57,503 nucleotides of DNA from a bacterium (GTDB taxonomy: Bacteria > Electryoneota > AABM5-125-24 > Hatepunaeales > Hatepunaeaceae). Where the stretch lies: assembly GCA_021734165.1 (NCBI GenBank), contig JAIPJL010000006.1, positions 1 through 57,503 on the forward strand. The letters run 5' to 3'. The position numbers were made by a program, and so were the translations under genes. Below are positions 1 to 8,224 of the stretch, in pieces. The notes beneath the pieces are model-generated. The model worked only from the letters and a program-made list of their open reading frames with translations, was not told the DNA's origin and searched no databases. The stretch's first letter is position 1, and each line of letters opens with the position of its first letter.

Positions 1-2
1 AA

Positions 3-833
3 GGCTTTGTCTTGATCCCTGCCAAAGGTGCCAGTTTCCAGATGGGCTCGACCGAAGGCTTTTCCGATGAAGCTCCGGTGCATCAAGTCAATTTCACTCA
101 GGATTTTTGGATGGGCAACACCGAAGTTACCCAAGCCCAATATGACGATGTCATGGACGAAGCATTCGCTGAATATTTCACTCCAACTTGGCGTGAAACC
201 TACGGAGTCGGTGATGACTACCCCGCCTATGAGCTCGAATGGGGAGACGCTGTGCTCTATTGCAATGCTCTCAGCGTTCGAGAAGGATTTGACACTGTTT
301 ATACTTACAGCACCATCAACGGTTCGCCAGGTGGATTGTGTGGACTCAGCGATGTTCAGACCGACTTCACCAAGAACGGCTACCGTTTGCCCACAGAAGC
401 TGAGTGGGAGTTCGCCTGTCGCGGAAATACCGATAAAGATTTTTACTGGGGTAAAGACTTCGATCCCTATCCTGCCAGTGCCTCTGACTCAGCGGAAATC
501 GGAGAGTATGCTGTCTGGAGTGCTAATTCGTGGAGCTTCGGGATTGACGATAACGATAACTACGGCAACCATCCGGTCGCTTCCAAGCTGCCGAACAGCT
601 ATGGCTTGTACGACATGTCCGGCAACGTTTATGAATGGATCAATGATTGGTTTGAAGACTACACCTCCGCTGCTGTGGTTGATCCTACCGGCGGTGAGAA
701 TACATGGCATTTTGTACGTGGAGGTTGCTGGGGAAATTCACCGACCTATCTGCGTTGCACCAACCGAACTTTTGACTGTCCGGGTTACTACTATGCCTAC
801 GTGGGATTTCGCGTCGTTCGATCTGTTCAGTAA
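3..833 (+). CDS. Formylglycine-generating-enzyme (SUMF1)-like protein, 5' end outside window
   Basis: The frame is open to the left edge (it reads G-F-V-L-I-P-A-K-G), so the start lies outside the window. The fold signatures of the FGE-sulfatase / SUMF1 family are visible: an N-terminal 'FQMGS', then 'GNTEVTQAQYDDVM', 'GYRLPTEAEWEFACRG', 'PNSYGLYDMSGNVYEW', 'VRGGCWGN' and the terminal 'GFRVVRS'. In this family true formylglycine-generating enzymes oxidise a sulfatase cysteine, but most bacterial members act on other substrates or only bind. No sulfatase gene is in view, so the substrate is unknown. The next gene, a secreted CotH protein, follows after 12 bp on the same strand. The family is certain; the function is not. 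Confidence 0.85.
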   Translation, partial: GFVLIPAKGASFQMGSTEGFSDEAPVHQVNFTQDFWMGNTEVTQAQYDDVMDEAFAEYFTPTWRETYGVGDDYPAYELEWGDAVLYCNALSVREGFDTVYTYSTINGSPGGLCGLSDVQTDFTKNGYRLPTEAEWEFACRGNTDKDFYWGKDFDPYPASASDSAEIGEYAVWSANSWSFGIDDNDNYGNHPVASKLPNSYGLYDMSGNVYEWINDWFEDYTSAAVVDPTGGENTWHFVRGGCWGNSPTYLRCTNRTFDCPGYYYAYVGFRVVRSVQ

Positions 834-845
834 GGGAAAATCATT

Positions 846-3227
846 TTGCAGACCCCCCATTTGAATCAATATGTAACATCCTTATTCTCGGTTGTGCTGA
901 TAGTTATTCTGTCATTTTCAAGTATAGGGCTGTGTTATGATCTGGCAATCAATGAGTTTCTGGCAAGTAATGCATCCACTGCAACAGATCAGGATGGCGA
1001 ATATGATGACTGGATTGAGCTTTACAACTTTGGCTCAAGTGAGATTGTAGTCACTGATTTCACACTTACCGACAACAGGGAAAACCTTGACAAATGGACA
1101 TTCCCAGACACTTCTATTCAAGCTGGGGCATTTTTAATTGTCTGGGTGGACAACGATGAAGAGCAAGCTGGACTTCATGCCTCATTCAAGTTATCTGCCT
1201 CCGGCGAAGAGATCATACTCAGCCATTCTGACGGTGCGATCATTGACTCTATCAGCTATCAAACTCAAAACACCGACATCAGCTTCGGTAGATTCCCCAA
1301 TGGCACAGGTGCTTTTCAGACTATGCTCCCCAGTTTTGCCGGGATGAATTCATCTGAAGATCCACCTGATGAAGATATAACGGAATTGCTGTTTGACGCT
1401 GATGTCATTCATAAGTTTGAGCTACGTTTTTACACTGAAAACTGGCAGGATTCACTGGAATATAACTACGAAGCTCTCGATCAAGAGTTCATGCCCGCTC
1501 GCTTGGTGTACAACGACATAACTATGCTGGACAGCATAGGAGTTCGTTATAAAGGCAATTCTTCCTACATCAGATCTGGAGCAACTGTCAAGAAACCCTT
1601 CAAGTTCAAGTTTGATGAGTATATCGACGGTCAGACCTTACTTGGCGTTGAGCGTTTGAATTTCAGTAATAGTGTTAGTGATCCAACCTTCATGCGCGAG
1701 ATGATTGGCTACAATGTCTCCAGCAAATTCATGCCTTCACCCCGAGCTGTATATGCAAACATCTTTGTTGAGGATGAGTTGATCGGGCTGTATATTCAAG
1801 TCGAACAGGTTGATGAGCTTTTCCTGAAGCGTTTTTTTGCCAGCAATGACGGTAATCTTTACAAAGCATCTGACGATGGAGCCACTCTGAAATTTATTTC
1901 CGATGATCCATCTGCTTATGAAGCGGAGTATGAACTTAAGTCAAATGAAAAGGAAAATGATTGGTCAGGTTTCATCGACATCCTTGATAAGTTGAACAAT
2001 ACTCCTGATGAATCATTCATTGAAGTGATGTCGGAATGTCTGAACCTTGACGGAGTGATTAGTCATCTTGCATTTAACATGGTTTTCTCCAGCTTCGATA
2101 GCTACACCGGCTCAGGACGGAACTTCTATTTCTATGATGATAGCGATACAGACCTGTTTAATCTGATCCCATGGGATCTGAATGAGACATTCGGAACATA
2201 CACCAATAATTGGAATGTTATAACTACCGATGTCGTTAGGGTGTCAAATGCCGATGACCGACCACTCGTGCGGCACATAATGCAAAATGATTCGCTCAGG
2301 TCGGTCTATTTTGACCGGATCAGGGAGATGATCGACGGTTATGCATCGCTGGACACCATAGCTATGCTCATCGAGCGATACCAGCCAATAATCGAGGAGG
2401 ATGTGCTGGCGGATGAAAACAAGCTGTACAGCAGCGAGCAGTTTTTTACCAATATAGATGATGATGTCAGGATTTCATTAGGTCAGGTAATTCCGGGCTT
2501 GAAGTCGTTTTCACAAGCGCGCAATTTCAACATCCTTGCCCAGATTACCGACCTCGAAGTTTTTCCCGGCGACTGTGACAACAACGGCGTGGTTGATGCA
2601 CTGGATATTCTTCCTATCGGTGTGTATTTTCAATTTAACGGATCTTCGCGTAAAGACGGATCGCTGACATGGTCGTCCAATTCTGTGATGCAGTGGTACA
2701 ACCTGCCTGCAACTTATGCTGATGCAAATGGTGATGGTATGGTCGATGAACAGGATGTAATTGGAATAAGTACAAATTGGGGAAAATCACACGAAATATC
2801 AGGTAGTTCTTACGAGATTGATCCATCTGACAGTACGTTATTGAATCGAAATAGAGCAGCATTTAACTCAATTTACATCTCGCTCTCTAAAAATAATGAA
2901 GCTGAAATTGAAATAAAAAATCTTCTCGACAACCTGTTGAGTTTTGAAAGTTACGATCCTGAAAATATGGTGCTCGGACAAAACTACCCTAATCCATTCA
3001 ACTCATCCACGGTAATCAGTTTCTCATTACAGGAAGACCAGCCGGTTACTCTTGATGTTTTTAACTTAAACGGTCAGAAAGTTATAACTCCCTTGTTGAA
3101 GAAGCCTTATCAGACAGGTCAACATGTGTATCTTTTTGATGCCTCAACCCTACCCAGTGGAATTTATTTTTATACACTTAAAACGGCTGAAAGAAGTCAA
3201 GTGCGTAAAATGACTATTCTGAAATGA
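846..3227 (+). CDS. Secreted CotH-kinase / lamin-tail protein with dockerin-like repeats and type IX sorting tail
   Basis: A 793-residue secreted protein. Residues 1-30 form a signal peptide. Residues about 32-140 are a lamin-tail domain ('INEFLASNAS', 'DDWIELYN'). Residues about 175-560 match the CotH kinase family ('VRYKGNSSY', 'KKPFKFKFDEY', 'LIPWDLNETFG'), the family of spore-coat protein kinase CotH. Residues about 575-650 carry two EF-hand-like dockerin loops ('GDCDNNGVVDALD', 'ADANGDGMVDEQD'). The C-terminus from about 708 ('LGQNYPNPFNSSTVISFSL') is a FlgD-Ig-like sorting tail of the kind used by type IX secretion in the FCB group. The TTG start at 846 is chosen because it gives a complete signal peptide and lies about 10 bp after an AAGGG. 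It is probably exported to the cell surface. The kinase substrate cannot be inferred. Confidence 0.85.
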   Translation: MQTPHLNQYVTSLFSVVLIVILSFSSIGLCYDLAINEFLASNASTATDQDGEYDDWIELYNFGSSEIVVTDFTLTDNRENLDKWTFPDTSIQAGAFLIVWVDNDEEQAGLHASFKLSASGEEIILSHSDGAIIDSISYQTQNTDISFGRFPNGTGAFQTMLPSFAGMNSSEDPPDEDITELLFDADVIHKFELRFYTENWQDSLEYNYEALDQEFMPARLVYNDITMLDSIGVRYKGNSSYIRSGATVKKPFKFKFDEYIDGQTLLGVERLNFSNSVSDPTFMREMIGYNVSSKFMPSPRAVYANIFVEDELIGLYIQVEQVDELFLKRFFASNDGNLYKASDDGATLKFISDDPSAYEAEYELKSNEKENDWSGFIDILDKLNNTPDESFIEVMSECLNLDGVISHLAFNMVFSSFDSYTGSGRNFYFYDDSDTDLFNLIPWDLNETFGTYTNNWNVITTDVVRVSNADDRPLVRHIMQNDSLRSVYFDRIREMIDGYASLDTIAMLIERYQPIIEEDVLADENKLYSSEQFFTNIDDDVRISLGQVIPGLKSFSQARNFNILAQITDLEVFPGDCDNNGVVDALDILPIGVYFQFNGSSRKDGSLTWSSNSVMQWYNLPATYADANGDGMVDEQDVIGISTNWGKSHEISGSSYEIDPSDSTLLNRNRAAFNSIYISLSKNNEAEIEIKNLLDNLLSFESYDPENMVLGQNYPNPFNSSTVISFSLQEDQPVTLDVFNLNGQKVITPLLKKPYQTGQHVYLFDASTLPSGIYFYTLKTAERSQVRKMTILK

Positions 3228-3235
3228 GTATTAGA

Positions 3236-3702
3236 TTGAAATCAAAATTCTATTGTTTATGTTGAATAGTTATTCTGCTGGGCTGTGGGAGTAACTCCAC
3301 TGAATCGGTGGTTAAGTCAACAACACAATTAATTCACACCTGATCATATCACTGTTTCAAAGGTGAACAGGCTAATGTAACTTGGAAATTTCTGGATTAA
3401 CAGAGTCAATTTTTGGATTGATTTTTCAGAAGATTTATGACTCTACCGTTATTTCAATATCTGATGAAATGGAGGTTGAAGTCGGTAACTTTTTATACAG
3501 GATGCGATTGCATTCGTCAGAATAATAAATTCGGTCACAGTTTTCATATCAGGCGTCTCAACAGTCCATGGCTCAGGACTTCATCTAGTCATTGATCTTA
3601 CTACGGTACTTTCTCTGTGTTTTTAGTCTCGGTTATGTTAGTACTGCAGGAGGGCTAATCACTGGGTTTGATTTGGGAACCAAGACTGAAAGTGGAACGT
3701 GA
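3236..3702 (+). pseudogene. Decayed lipoprotein gene
   Basis: This 613-bp gap has no intact gene, but a broken one can be read. A TTG at 3236 opens a signal-peptide-like frame with a TGA at 3263-3265, followed by a lipobox 'ILLGC' whose cysteine codon is at 3284-3286; a second stop comes about 25 codons later. In another frame near 3430-3520 the reading 'VISISDEMEVEVGNF' resembles 'VVSIAETVEVPAGLF' in the intact lipoprotein at 28718. A last piece at about 3620-3702 ('GYVSTAGGLITGF') sits where that family has its 'VKPGVGIV' motif. I infer a dead member of the ~200-residue lipoprotein family found at 28.1-31.8 kb. The similarity is weak and read by eye. Confidence 0.45.
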
Positions 3703-3840
3703 GGACTCTTGATTAAAGGGTAGGTATTTAAATCAACCTATGTATCTCGGAAAAACTATTCATTCACTTTCTTTCGCTAGTTCATCCGTATTCTTTCGCT
3801 ATTCTTTCTCACCACAGCCATCTCTTTAAATATTAAGTTC

Positions 3841-4275
3841 TTATGAATGAGTGAATGAGAAGTCTCGATTTAGAAGACACATGACCCAAGCTCGGCTGCA
3901 TCCATTCTGCCTGACAATATCTGCTTTGCTTGAGAAAGTGCCGTCCAATAAGCCTTCACGCCATTCATTTGCGATTTGGTTTTGCTTAAATCGTTTTTCA
4001 TCAAGGGTAACATCATACCGCTTATTCGGAAGCCAAATTTCATGATCAGGGCATAAGAAATGGGAGACACCGTTTTCGATATCTCCCATCCAGTAAGGCT
4101 TCCGTCCAATTGGCTTTCGAAAGCCATACTTCAATTTGTCCCTTAGGAATTTGCGTTGACTTGGTCTGCCATCGTAATTTAGGTCAGATGAGATGAGCAC
4201 GTAGGGATTTCTGCGGTTTGCAATCACAACCATTCGTGGAGCAAACACATACCAACTTCTTCGGAAAGCGATCAT
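3841..4275 (-). CDS. Hypothetical protein with C-terminal helix-turn-helix-like segment
   Basis: A 144-residue protein that I do not recognise. The first half is rich in Arg and aromatic residues and the middle has 'GRPSQRKFLRDKL'. The last 40 residues ('ANEWREGLLDGTFSSKADIVR...NGCSRAWVMCLLNRDF') read like the helix-turn-helix found near the C-terminus of some recombinases and ParB-like proteins, where 'KADIARREGISRARVTQVL' is typical. The ATG at 4275 follows an AGGTGA by about 9 bp. It begins 13 bp after the stop of the DUF4153-like gene on the same strand, so the two may be co-transcribed. It could be a fragment of a larger mobile-element protein. Confidence 0.5.
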   Translation of the reverse strand: MIAFRRSWYVFAPRMVVIANRRNPYVLISSDLNYDGRPSQRKFLRDKLKYGFRKPIGRKPYWMGDIENGVSHFLCPDHEIWLPNKRYDVTLDEKRFKQNQIANEWREGLLDGTFSSKADIVRQNGCSRAWVMCLLNRDFSFTHS

Positions 4276-4288
4276 ATAACGTCTTCAC

Positions 4289-5650
4289 CTACTTGAAACC
4301 AAACACAACCGGAAAAACAACAACCACTACCAACGCCCAGAATGTATAGATCGGAATATAAGTTGTCTGCCAGCGTTCAATGGGAGTGAAAACACTTCGT
4401 TTTATCATAAACCTCACATACAGAACTGCCGACCAGGCGAGATTTACCAGCAGAATAATGTTCTCTCCTAAAGCGGCCACTTTGTTCGGGCTGAATCCGA
4501 ACTCGGTGATACGCACTGCAATAGCACAAAGCGCCAGGATGTCCACTATGAGAGCACAAACTATCAGGATGAACTGCAATCCGTCAAAAAGATTATAAGG
4601 CGCTTGCGGATCACGTGTCGAGATTGAGTAAAGATGGAGACCTAAAACAAGTACAAGCAGAAGATCCAGTCCGATAAGCAACTCCCGTTCTGCTTTCATG
4701 CTGCTGTCTGTCCAGATTAGCGTAATTAGAAATACCAGGAATAAAATCACGAACAGAGGTGTAAAGAGACGCGCGAGAATTGACGCCATATTCCTGATTA
4801 TGCCATGCCTGGTTTCAACCAGCAAGGCGCTGATTATAATCGCACCCACTGCACCACACGGCAGCATCCACGCTTCCATAAACGGTTCTGCCTCTATCCC
4901 GATGGTTTCGAAGATGAACATGGTGAACAACATCAAGACGCCTCCTCCACAGGCAATTAATACGTATTGAATAAACCATTCGCCAGTGAAACGCATAAAT
5001 CCCATGCGTTGTTCATGTTCTTTCCAGCGACCTGCTGTATATGCTATGCCCGTAATAAACCATAAGGCTATAGGGAGATGTAACGCTGCCAAAGCTACAG
5101 TGTCACCCTCTGATTTGAACGGATAAAGATTCATTATTATGGCAGTAACCAGGAAAGCTCCCGTCAACCATAAAAGATTTGGTTTACTTATGCTGTGTTT
5201 CCAGGCAAAATAACCAGCAAGGAAGGGCAATATGAAGAAACTGAAATTTCGAGCATAGAGCGAGATATCAGCGCTATCTTCAGTAATGTGGAATCCGAAC
5301 AACTCGGGGATTTTTACTGCAACACCCGCGGCTATAGCAAGACTCACACCAACGATTGTCTCTTTATTTAGCTGTTGTGGCGAGCTGACTGAATCCTGCG
5401 ATGGAGTTGAATAGTTGCAGACCTTATCAAAATTGTCTTTAATAAACTCCTTTGTAGCAATGTCTATTTCCCCAAGACGCTTTAAGGCAATAAGGAATGC
5501 CTCATTATCGTCAAGACCTGCTTCCCGAAAAGCGCTAATCTGGGTGCGCAGTTGGCTTTCAAGCTCTTCAAGATTGGCAGATTTTACTGTACTATGCTTG
5601 ATGATGTAACTACGCCACTCAGTAATATAATTCTCTGTTTTTTGCGTTAT
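4289..5650 (-). CDS. DUF4153-type multi-spanning membrane protein with N-terminal prefix domain; no canonical start codon
   Basis: A membrane protein with about ten hydrophobic segments, e.g. 'FILPFLAGYFAW', 'LIWTDSSM', 'FWALVVVVVFPVV'. The usual call would begin at the GTG at 5347, but the same frame stays open for 101 more codons and encodes a convincing cytoplasmic helical domain ('NYITEWRSYIIK', 'LEELESQLRTQISAFREAG', 'DNEAFLIALKRLGEID'), the prefix domain that normally precedes this family. No ATG, GTG or TTG exists in that extension. The first candidate is ATA at 5650, ten bases after an AAAGGA ribosome site; a stop lies three codons upstream. Either ATA is used as the start or a mutation has destroyed an ATG. 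The role of this family is unknown. Confidence 0.75.
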   Translation of the reverse strand: MTQKTENYITEWRSYIIKHSTVKSANLEELESQLRTQISAFREAGLDDNEAFLIALKRLGEIDIATKEFIKDNFDKVCNYSTPSQDSVSSPQQLNKETIVGVSLAIAAGVAVKIPELFGFHITEDSADISLYARNFSFFILPFLAGYFAWKHSISKPNLLWLTGAFLVTAIIMNLYPFKSEGDTVALAALHLPIALWFITGIAYTAGRWKEHEQRMGFMRFTGEWFIQYVLIACGGGVLMLFTMFIFETIGIEAEPFMEAWMLPCGAVGAIIISALLVETRHGIIRNMASILARLFTPLFVILFLVFLITLIWTDSSMKAERELLIGLDLLLVLVLGLHLYSISTRDPQAPYNLFDGLQFILIVCALIVDILALCAIAVRITEFGFSPNKVAALGENIILLVNLAWSAVLYVRFMIKRSVFTPIERWQTTYIPIYTFWALVVVVVFPVVFGFK

Positions 5651-5961
5651 ACTTGTTTAATCCTTTCTTATGGAAAATTTAACGATTATTACCCTATTTC
5701 TAATTTAACACAGTAACCTGATAAGTGTTCCAATATTTGTCTTTCTTCTTTTCTAACCACTTAATTAAAATCATATCAAGGTAGAGATTTCATAGAAGAA
5801 ACGGATCCTTCATAAAAAACAAACAATTCTCAGATAAATCTGAAATTTGATGTTTTTTAGAAGATTCTATAGTTGAAGTATTTAATTTGTACAGTAAATT
5901 GATTAATGGATTTTTCATCAACACAAGAAGTATTTACCCATCATTTTTAATGAGGTACAAC
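5651..5961. other. AT-rich intergenic region between divergent genes
   Basis: No gene or recognisable repeat here. The stretch is strongly AT-rich and separates the minus-strand DUF4153-like gene from the plus-strand zinc-ribbon gene, so promoters for both probably lie in it. I cannot assign a specific -10/-35 pair with confidence. Inside it, ATAAATCTGAAATTTGATG near 5833 has a short imperfect dyad, which I do not interpret. Confidence 0.4.
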
Positions 5962-6186
5962 ATGTTCTGTAATAAATGCCAGATCGAAGTCGAGCCCATG
6001 CTCGACCAATGGAATAATAAACGCTGTCCAGACTGCAAACAGATGTTTACGGTTCCGAAAACTTCGTCTGATGCTTCAGTTGACAACGGTTCACCTGATC
6101 AGAATCAAAAGTCAGAATCGGCTTCACCAGCTTATGCAAAGTATCTAAAACAGACTAATAAATTTCGAGATCGGAAGAATAAATAA
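5962..6186 (+). CDS. Small zinc-ribbon protein
   Basis: A 74-residue protein starting 'MFCNKCQIEVEP'. Two CxxC knuckles, 'CNKC' and 'CPDC', spaced about 22 residues apart make a zinc ribbon. The rest is a charged, low-complexity tail rich in Ser, Asp and Lys ending 'NKFRDRKNK'. The frame is open further upstream, but the ATG at 5962 is preferred because a GAGG lies seven bases before it and the zinc ribbon then starts the protein, as is usual for such proteins. The function is unknown; basic-tailed mini-ribbons of this kind often bind nucleic acid, but that is a guess here. Confidence 0.7.
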   Translation: MFCNKCQIEVEPMLDQWNNKRCPDCKQMFTVPKTSSDASVDNGSPDQNQKSESASPAYAKYLKQTNKFRDRKNK

Positions 6187-6240
6187 AATAAGAGCATAGT
6201 CCTATTAAAATGAACTCCTTCCTTCAGGTTTTTATACTTT

Positions 6241-7485
6241 TTATAACTGTGCCTCATCTCGATATACGAGATAGAATCGCCGTTTACCGACTTTCAGTAT
6301 AAATGGCGAGTTTATCTTTATATCGAGATCAGCATCCTTTTCTATTTTCTCATCATCGATACTTACCGCTCCCTGTTTGATCAATCGCAACGCTTCACCA
6401 TTGGATTTAACCGCACCCGCAGTGACCATGATCTTCGGCAGCCATACGATGTCACAGTCAACCTTAACTATCAGACCGGACTCTATAAGATCTGCGTGTG
6501 ATGGTAAATTCTTCTCTTTGAAGCGATCCAGAAACTGCGCTCCGGCGTTTTTTGCAGATGCTTCATCATGGTATCTCGTCGTAACCAACTTTGCTAGTCC
6601 ATGCTTCAACTTAAACGGATCATCAAAAGAGAGTGCATTATCGACTTGTGATTCGTCAAGTCCCGACGCCATCCGGTAGTATTCCGGCAGTAGTTCATCA
6701 GAGATCGACATGATCTTGCCGTACATTTCCTCTGGAGGATCGATTATACCAATTGCGTTATCAAGTGACTTCGACATCTTATCATTACCGTCTGTACCGC
6801 GCAAGAGCGGCATCAAAAACACAACCTGGGGCTCCTGCTCATAAGCGCGCTGAATGTGCCTTGTTAAAACAAGGTTAAACTTCTGATCGGTACCGCCCAA
6901 TTCGACGTCTGCTTCCAATGCCACCGAATCATAAGCCTGAATCAAAGGATAGAGAAATTCCAGTATCGAAATCGGTTGCTCAGCCTGAAAACGTTTCCAG
7001 AAATCATCCCGCTCCAGCATTCGACGGACCGTGTAATGGCTGGCAAGTTCGAGGAATTTATAAATATCGCATTTCGAGTGCCATTCCGAGTTGAAGCGGA
7101 TATCCGTTAATTCCGGATCGAGGATGTGGAAAACCTGCTGCCGGTAAGTCTCGGCGTTGGCTTCCACCTGCTCACGAGTTAAACGGGGACGTGTTTTTGA
7201 TTTGCCTGAAGGATCACCTACCATGCCGGTAAAATCACCGATTAAAAATATCACCCGATGCCCTAAATCCTGAAAAGTTTTAAGCTTCCAGATGGATACA
7301 GCATGTCCGATATGCAAATCAGGCGCGGAGGCGTCAAATCCCTGTTTTATCCTAAGCGGTTTATTCTCTTTTCGTGATTTCTCCAGCTTTTCTGTCAGGT
7401 TCTCTTCGCTAATTATCTCAGTCGGCGCTACGCTGTCTTTTAGTCGCTCAAGCTGTTCGTCAATCGGTGGAAATTGGTTTTTCAT
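6241..7485 (-). CDS. tyrS: Tyrosyl-tRNA synthetase
   Basis: A 414-residue class I aminoacyl-tRNA synthetase that charges tRNA-Tyr in the cytoplasm. The HIGH signature is exact at residues 58-61 ('DLHIGHAV') and the KMSKS loop is intact ('[11 protein letters not shown]'). '[17 protein letters not shown]' and '[11 protein letters not shown]' are the tyrosine-binding and core motifs. The last ~65 residues form an S4 RNA-binding domain ('[18 protein letters not shown]'). The sequence is of the TyrZ/TyrS2 type rather than the E. coli TyrS type, judged from the 'SAPDLHIGH' context. It follows smpB on the same strand after 94 bp that contain repeat remnants. Confidence 0.96.
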   Translation of the reverse strand: MKNQFPPIDEQLERLKDSVAPTEIISEENLTEKLEKSRKENKPLRIKQGFDASAPDLHIGHAVSIWKLKTFQDLGHRVIFLIGDFTGMVGDPSGKSKTRPRLTREQVEANAETYRQQVFHILDPELTDIRFNSEWHSKCDIYKFLELASHYTVRRMLERDDFWKRFQAEQPISILEFLYPLIQAYDSVALEADVELGGTDQKFNLVLTRHIQRAYEQEPQVVFLMPLLRGTDGNDKMSKSLDNAIGIIDPPEEMYGKIMSISDELLPEYYRMASGLDESQVDNALSFDDPFKLKHGLAKLVTTRYHDEASAKNAGAQFLDRFKEKNLPSHADLIESGLIVKVDCDIVWLPKIMVTAGAVKSNGEALRLIKQGAVSIDDEKIEKDADLDIKINSPFILKVGKRRFYLVYRDEAQL

Positions 7486-7530
7486 TTAAGTTTTGTGTTT
7501 CTGAAGTTAAAGTACTTTTTAATCTGTATT

Positions 7531-7576
7531 GCAGGCAGAGACGCCTACGCTACCCTAAACTCATAACTCATAATTG
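7531..7576 (-). repeat. Hairpin-repeat copy plus short TAACTCATAACTCATAA remnant
   Basis: Between smpB and tyrS. Bases 7531-7554, read on the minus strand, give 'GGTAGCGTAGGCGTCTCTGC', a diverged copy of the 'GGTGGCGCAGGCGTCTC' hairpin repeat seen at 30015 and 56464. Next to it, 7558-7576 has a direct repeat of 'ACTCATA'. Both lie in the transcribed spacer of the minus-strand genes. Confidence 0.6.
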
Positions 7577-7579
7577 GTC

Positions 7580-8047
7580 TCACCTGCCTGTCCATTGTTT
7601 ACGCATTTTATTGAAACGAGCATCTTCGCGCTTTTGCTCGCGTTCCATGATAGCCTGTCTTTTATCATACTTCCTTTTACCAACACACAATCCGATCTCA
7701 ACCTTTGCCCAGCCATTCTTGAAATATACGGTCGTCGGAATGAGTGTAACACCTTTTTGCAACACTTTCTGCTCCAAACGTCTGATCTCATGCTGCTTTA
7801 ACAACAGTTTACGCTCGGCAATAGGATCATGTCCACCTCCTCTTGCTTTATCGTAACCAGCAATATGCAGCGACCGTAAGTGGATTTCACCATTGCGGAT
7901 TACAGCGTATGCGTCTTCAAAACTAACGTGCCCGGCGCGCAGGGATTTAACTTCACTGCCTCTAAGCACTATACCAGCCTCGATCCGCGATAAAATCTGG
8001 TATTTAAAAAGCGCCTTACGATTTGTGCCAACGACTCTATCTTTCAT
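7580..8047 (-). CDS. smpB: SsrA-binding protein SmpB
   Basis: A 155-residue protein of normal SmpB length that binds tmRNA and brings it to stalled ribosomes for trans-translation. Diagnostic segments: 'GIVLRGSEVKSLRAGHVSFEDAYA', split here as 'GIVLRGSEVKSLRAG' and 'SFEDAYAVI', then 'HIAGYDKA', 'RKLLLKQHEI' and 'YFKNGWAKVEIGL'. The C-terminal basic tail 'GKRKYDKRQ' onwards, which inserts into the mRNA path, is present. It is the first gene of the smpB-tyrS minus-strand pair and is divergent from the response regulator at 8225. The tmRNA gene itself is not in the window. Confidence 0.97.
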   Translation of the reverse strand: MKDRVVGTNRKALFKYQILSRIEAGIVLRGSEVKSLRAGHVSFEDAYAVIRNGEIHLRSLHIAGYDKARGGGHDPIAERKLLLKQHEIRRLEQKVLQKGVTLIPTTVYFKNGWAKVEIGLCVGKRKYDKRQAIMEREQKREDARFNKMRKQWTGR

Positions 8048-8224
8048 TAGCTTTTTCTATTTGATTCAATGACCTTTTCTAACTAAAAAGGAATATCTTT
8101 GAAATTAACATTTTCAACCGCTTGAAGCAAGCCGTTGACGATAGTATCCTTATTACTATAGCGTTAGCTTCTAATTATTCATATATTATCAAACATTAGT
8201 ATCGCTAAAAGAGGAGCATTGGAA

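Noticed and set aside
28-864. Second plus-strand open frame of 278 codons at the left edge
   Set aside because: It overlaps the FGE-like gene in another frame, and only the latter has a recognisable fold.
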